Under the pieces are notes generated by a model. The model saw only the letters and a list, made by a program, of their open reading frames with translations. It had not been told where the DNA came from and did not search any database. A stretch of 20,164 nucleotides of DNA, from positions 1-20,164 of IMG/VR virus record IMGVR_UViG_3300020380_000013. One strand, 5' to 3'. The stretch comes from a virus. Each line of letters starts with the position of its first letter. The stretch's first letter is position 1. The position numbers and the translations under genes were made by a program. Below, piece by piece: positions 18,434 to 20,164 of the stretch.

Positions 18434-18826
18434 ATGATTTTTAATGAGTTGAATGAGGATAACTTCCTTTTGTTTGCCATTAAACATTATGAAAATCCTC
18501 AAGCGGTCACAAAGGAAGATTTTGATAGGGATTTAAATCATTTCAAATACATCAAAAGACTATTGAAACGATATAAGAATACAGGTCAACTTAAGACCCA
18601 TCTTCTTTTAAATCACTTTATTATTCTTTATAACATCTTTGGTGAAGCAACAACTCCGATGTTATTTTTCAAAATCGAAAGAGAATTATGGTCTGCCATG
18701 AAAAGCTTTATTGTTTTTCTTGGCAGATTTCCTGAATATCCACATTCTGATATTCATGATATTCAAGTAGATATGTTATGTTTGACTGAACTTTACAAAA
18801 TCTACAATGCAAAACAAAGCAATTGA
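18434..18826 (+). CDS. Conserved hypothetical protein, mixed helical
   Basis: A 130-residue helical protein: MIFNELNEDNFLLFAIKHYEN, then FKYIKRLLKRYKNTG, LLLNHFIILYNIFGEA, LFFKIERELWSAMKSFIVFLGRFPEYP and a C-terminal VDMLCLTELYKIYNAK. Rich in aromatic and large hydrophobic residues but soluble in character. I recall this arrangement (short protein, then a GGGKIAGT protein, then a coiled-coil membrane protein, then gp61) as typical of marine T4-like phages, where it is uncharacterised. It overlaps the next gene by 20 bases. No motif of catalytic type is seen. Confidence 0.65.
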   Translation: MIFNELNEDNFLLFAIKHYENPQAVTKEDFDRDLNHFKYIKRLLKRYKNTGQLKTHLLLNHFIILYNIFGEATTPMLFFKIERELWSAMKSFIVFLGRFPEYPHSDIHDIQVDMLCLTELYKIYNAKQSN

Positions 18827-19007
18827 TAAAGTATTAGACATTATTCGTTCTAACTTGTATGAGCAACCAACTAATAATGTTGGTGGTGGAAAGATTGCTG
18901 GCACTGTTGAGGCAGGGGACGACCCTCCTGTCAAAAAGAAAAAAAGATATATCTATCAAAAGGGTCTAAGAAAAATGTGGAAACCCGACGATGGAAGAAG
19001 AAGTTAA
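18807..19007 (+). CDS. Small Gly/Lys-rich hypothetical protein
   Basis: A 66-residue protein: a helix (MQNKAIDKVLDIIRSNLYEQ), then NNVGGGKIAGTVEAGDDPPV and the basic KKKKRYIYQKGLRKMWKP. The conserved-looking central GGGKIAGT followed by a basic/aromatic tail suggests a surface that contacts DNA or a partner. It overlaps the preceding gene by 20 bases and the next by 17, each in a different frame, so it is part of a tightly nested set. Function unknown. Confidence 0.65.
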   Translation: MQNKAIDKVLDIIRSNLYEQPTNNVGGGKIAGTVEAGDDPPVKKKKRYIYQKGLRKMWKPDDGRRS

Positions 19008-19392
19008 GGTTGCAATTCTAGAAACAAGATTAGAAAACTTTGAGACACTAGTCACAAGGTTAGACTCTGCCATAGAAAAAATTGCAGAGGTAAATAATAA
19101 TGTGTCTAGGATGTTAGCCGTCCATGAGCAGAGAATTACGAAGCAGGAAGAGATCGACGAAATATTGTTTGATAAGATCGACAAACTCCGTGATAAAATG
19201 GACAGCGATCATGACAACGTTACTCAACGATTATCATTACTGGAACGGAAACTTTGGATTGGCATCGGAGCACTGGGAGCAGTACTGATAATTACTAATC
19301 CGCAATCCATCAAGATGATCAAACCATTGCTTTCGTCAGCAGAAAGTGCTATAGTGCGACCAGTGGTAGCGTCTGTGAATGAATCACGTTGA
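18991..19392 (+). CDS. Coiled-coil protein with C-terminal membrane anchor
   Basis: A 133-residue protein with a long coiled coil (about residues 5-88, heptads such as LETRLENFETLVTRLDSAIEK and MLAVHEQRITKQEEIDEI), then a charged LERKLW boundary, one hydrophobic segment WIGIGALGAVLIITNP (about 89-104) and a short tail. This order, coiled coil, E-R-K-x-W, then one membrane helix, resembles the haemolysin XhlA/holin-associated family, which sits at the inner face of the membrane, but the length and context allow other roles such as an anti-superinfection or replication-membrane tether. It overlaps both neighbours (17 and 14 bases). Confidence 0.65.
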   Translation: MEEEVKVAILETRLENFETLVTRLDSAIEKIAEVNNNVSRMLAVHEQRITKQEEIDEILFDKIDKLRDKMDSDHDNVTQRLSLLERKLWIGIGALGAVLIITNPQSIKMIKPLLSSAESAIVRPVVASVNESR

Positions 19393-20164
19393 TTCAAAGT
19401 TTATTAATCTTCTTTCCGCAAAACTACAAAGGTTTAAAAGAGTAAAACCAAACCTATACAACTTTCGGTGTCCAATTTGTGGAGACTCGCATAAGAATAA
19501 GTCAAAGACAAGAGGTTACCTTTACTCAGTAAAAGCAGATGTTAACTATAAGTGTCACAACTGTGGTGCTTCGATGACGTTTAGTAGTTTCTTAAAAAAA
19601 CAAGATCCTATTCTTCATAAACAATATGTGTTTGAAAGATTTAAAGAGGGTAAAACTGGTCGAACAACAGTAGTAGAAGAACCTAATTTTAAGTTTGAGG
19701 CACCTAAGTTTAAGAAGAAACTGAAGTTGCCTAAAGCATCTGAAAATCCTAAATCTTCTGGATATCTAACTGCAAGACAACTTGATCCTGATAAGTTTTA
19801 TTATGCACAGAACTTTAAAGAGTTTGTAAACAGTCTCAAACCTACTTTTGATGACACAAAGCATGATGAAGAGAGAATAATCATTCCACTTTATTATGAA
19901 AAGAACTTAATTGGACTTCAGGGGAGATCTATAAATCCTAGCCCTGTTAAATACATTACCGTGATGCTTGATGATGACGCACCAAAAATCTACGGATTGG
20001 ATAACATCAGAAGAGATGCTCCAGTCTACATTACAGAAGGACCTTTCGACAGCACGTTCATTCGCAACGCGATTGCTATGTGCGGAGCTGATCTTGATAT
20101 CAGTCGTTGGGGGATTAGCAATCCTGTGTGGATTTATGATAACGAACCACGCAACAGAGAGATT
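19379..20164 (+). CDS. 61: DNA primase gp61, N-terminal 262 codons
   Basis: The frame runs from ATG at 19379 (MNHVDSKFINLLSAKL) to the right edge and continues beyond it. A zinc-ribbon is clear: C31-x-x-C34 (CPICGDS) and C59-x-x-C62 (CHNCG), used to read the priming site. The TOPRIM catalytic core follows: VYITEGPFDS with E220, and the acidic WIYDNEP with D254 and E256. gp61 makes the RNA primers for lagging-strand synthesis on the gp41 helicase. Compared with T4 gp61 (342 residues) about 80 residues are missing from this window. The start lies 14 bases inside the upstream gene. As in marine relatives, gp61 is separated from gp41 by structural genes, whereas in T4 the two lie near each other. 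Confidence 0.95.
   Translation, partial: MNHVDSKFINLLSAKLQRFKRVKPNLYNFRCPICGDSHKNKSKTRGYLYSVKADVNYKCHNCGASMTFSSFLKKQDPILHKQYVFERFKEGKTGRTTVVEEPNFKFEAPKFKKKLKLPKASENPKSSGYLTARQLDPDKFYYAQNFKEFVNSLKPTFDDTKHDEERIIIPLYYEKNLIGLQGRSINPSPVKYITVMLDDDAPKIYGLDNIRRDAPVYITEGPFDSTFIRNAIAMCGADLDISRWGISNPVWIYDNEPRNREI

Noticed and set aside
1-20164. CRISPR arrays, insertion sequences, integrase or attachment sites
   Set aside because: No regularly spaced direct repeats, transposase or integrase motifs were seen; the tRNA is not flanked by a visible duplicate of its 3' end.

Overview
The window is a densely packed, almost entirely plus-strand piece of a T4-like myovirus genome, most probably a marine cyanophage of the Synechococcus/Prochlorococcus type. 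The T4 core replication set is recognisable: gp44 end, gp62, RegA, gp43, UvsX, gp41 and the gp61 start. It is combined with genes typical of marine T4-like phages (Hsp20, MazG, a lone tRNA-Ala, small Sm-like proteins, DUF3008-type virion proteins). T4-type late promoter boxes (T/AATAAATA) precede the late genes. No photosynthesis gene lies in this window, so the cyanobacterial host is an inference.

Layout. (1) Bases 1-2222: the clamp-loader/regulator operon, gp44 (last codons only), an Sm-like protein, a small membrane protein, a Dam-type adenine methylase, gp62 and RegA, all coupled by overlapping stop and start codons. (2) 2223-3381: a terminator with a consensus sigma70 promoter built into it, then one gene for a possible ParB-like protein, closed by a terminator. 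(3) 3382-3959: a late promoter, a leader hairpin and hsp20, closed by a terminator. (4) 3942-11225: a second terminator/promoter overlap launches a long replication operon: two Sm-like proteins, gp43 polymerase, a 56-residue protein, UvsX, a 2-oxoglutarate oxygenase-like protein, gp41 helicase, a hypothetical protein, MazG and two tandem paralogous small proteins. (5) 11241-13605: tRNA-Ala, then a conspicuously AT-rich pair of genes with restriction-endonuclease-like (PD-(D/E)xK) motifs, each closely preceded by a late box. (6) 13632-17819: late genes for a nucleotidyltransferase with a T4-like capsid-targeting N-terminus, a large basic/low-complexity protein, a modular DUF3008 protein and a small helical protein, ending in a terminator that abuts the next late promoter. 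(7) 17859-20164: a small virion-type protein, a cascade of three overlapping short genes and the first 262 codons of the gp61 primase.

How it fits together: RegA, clamp loader, polymerase, recombinase, helicase and primase form the replisome and its translational control. MazG and the methylase adjust nucleotides and DNA modification. The late block probably makes proteins that are packaged in or on the head. The most unusual signals are transcription punctuation (terminators fused to promoters at three junctions), the AT-rich nuclease-like pair next to the tRNA, and a nucleotidyltransferase that looks addressed to the capsid interior for delivery into the next host. Functions rest on motif recognition by eye; no database search was run.
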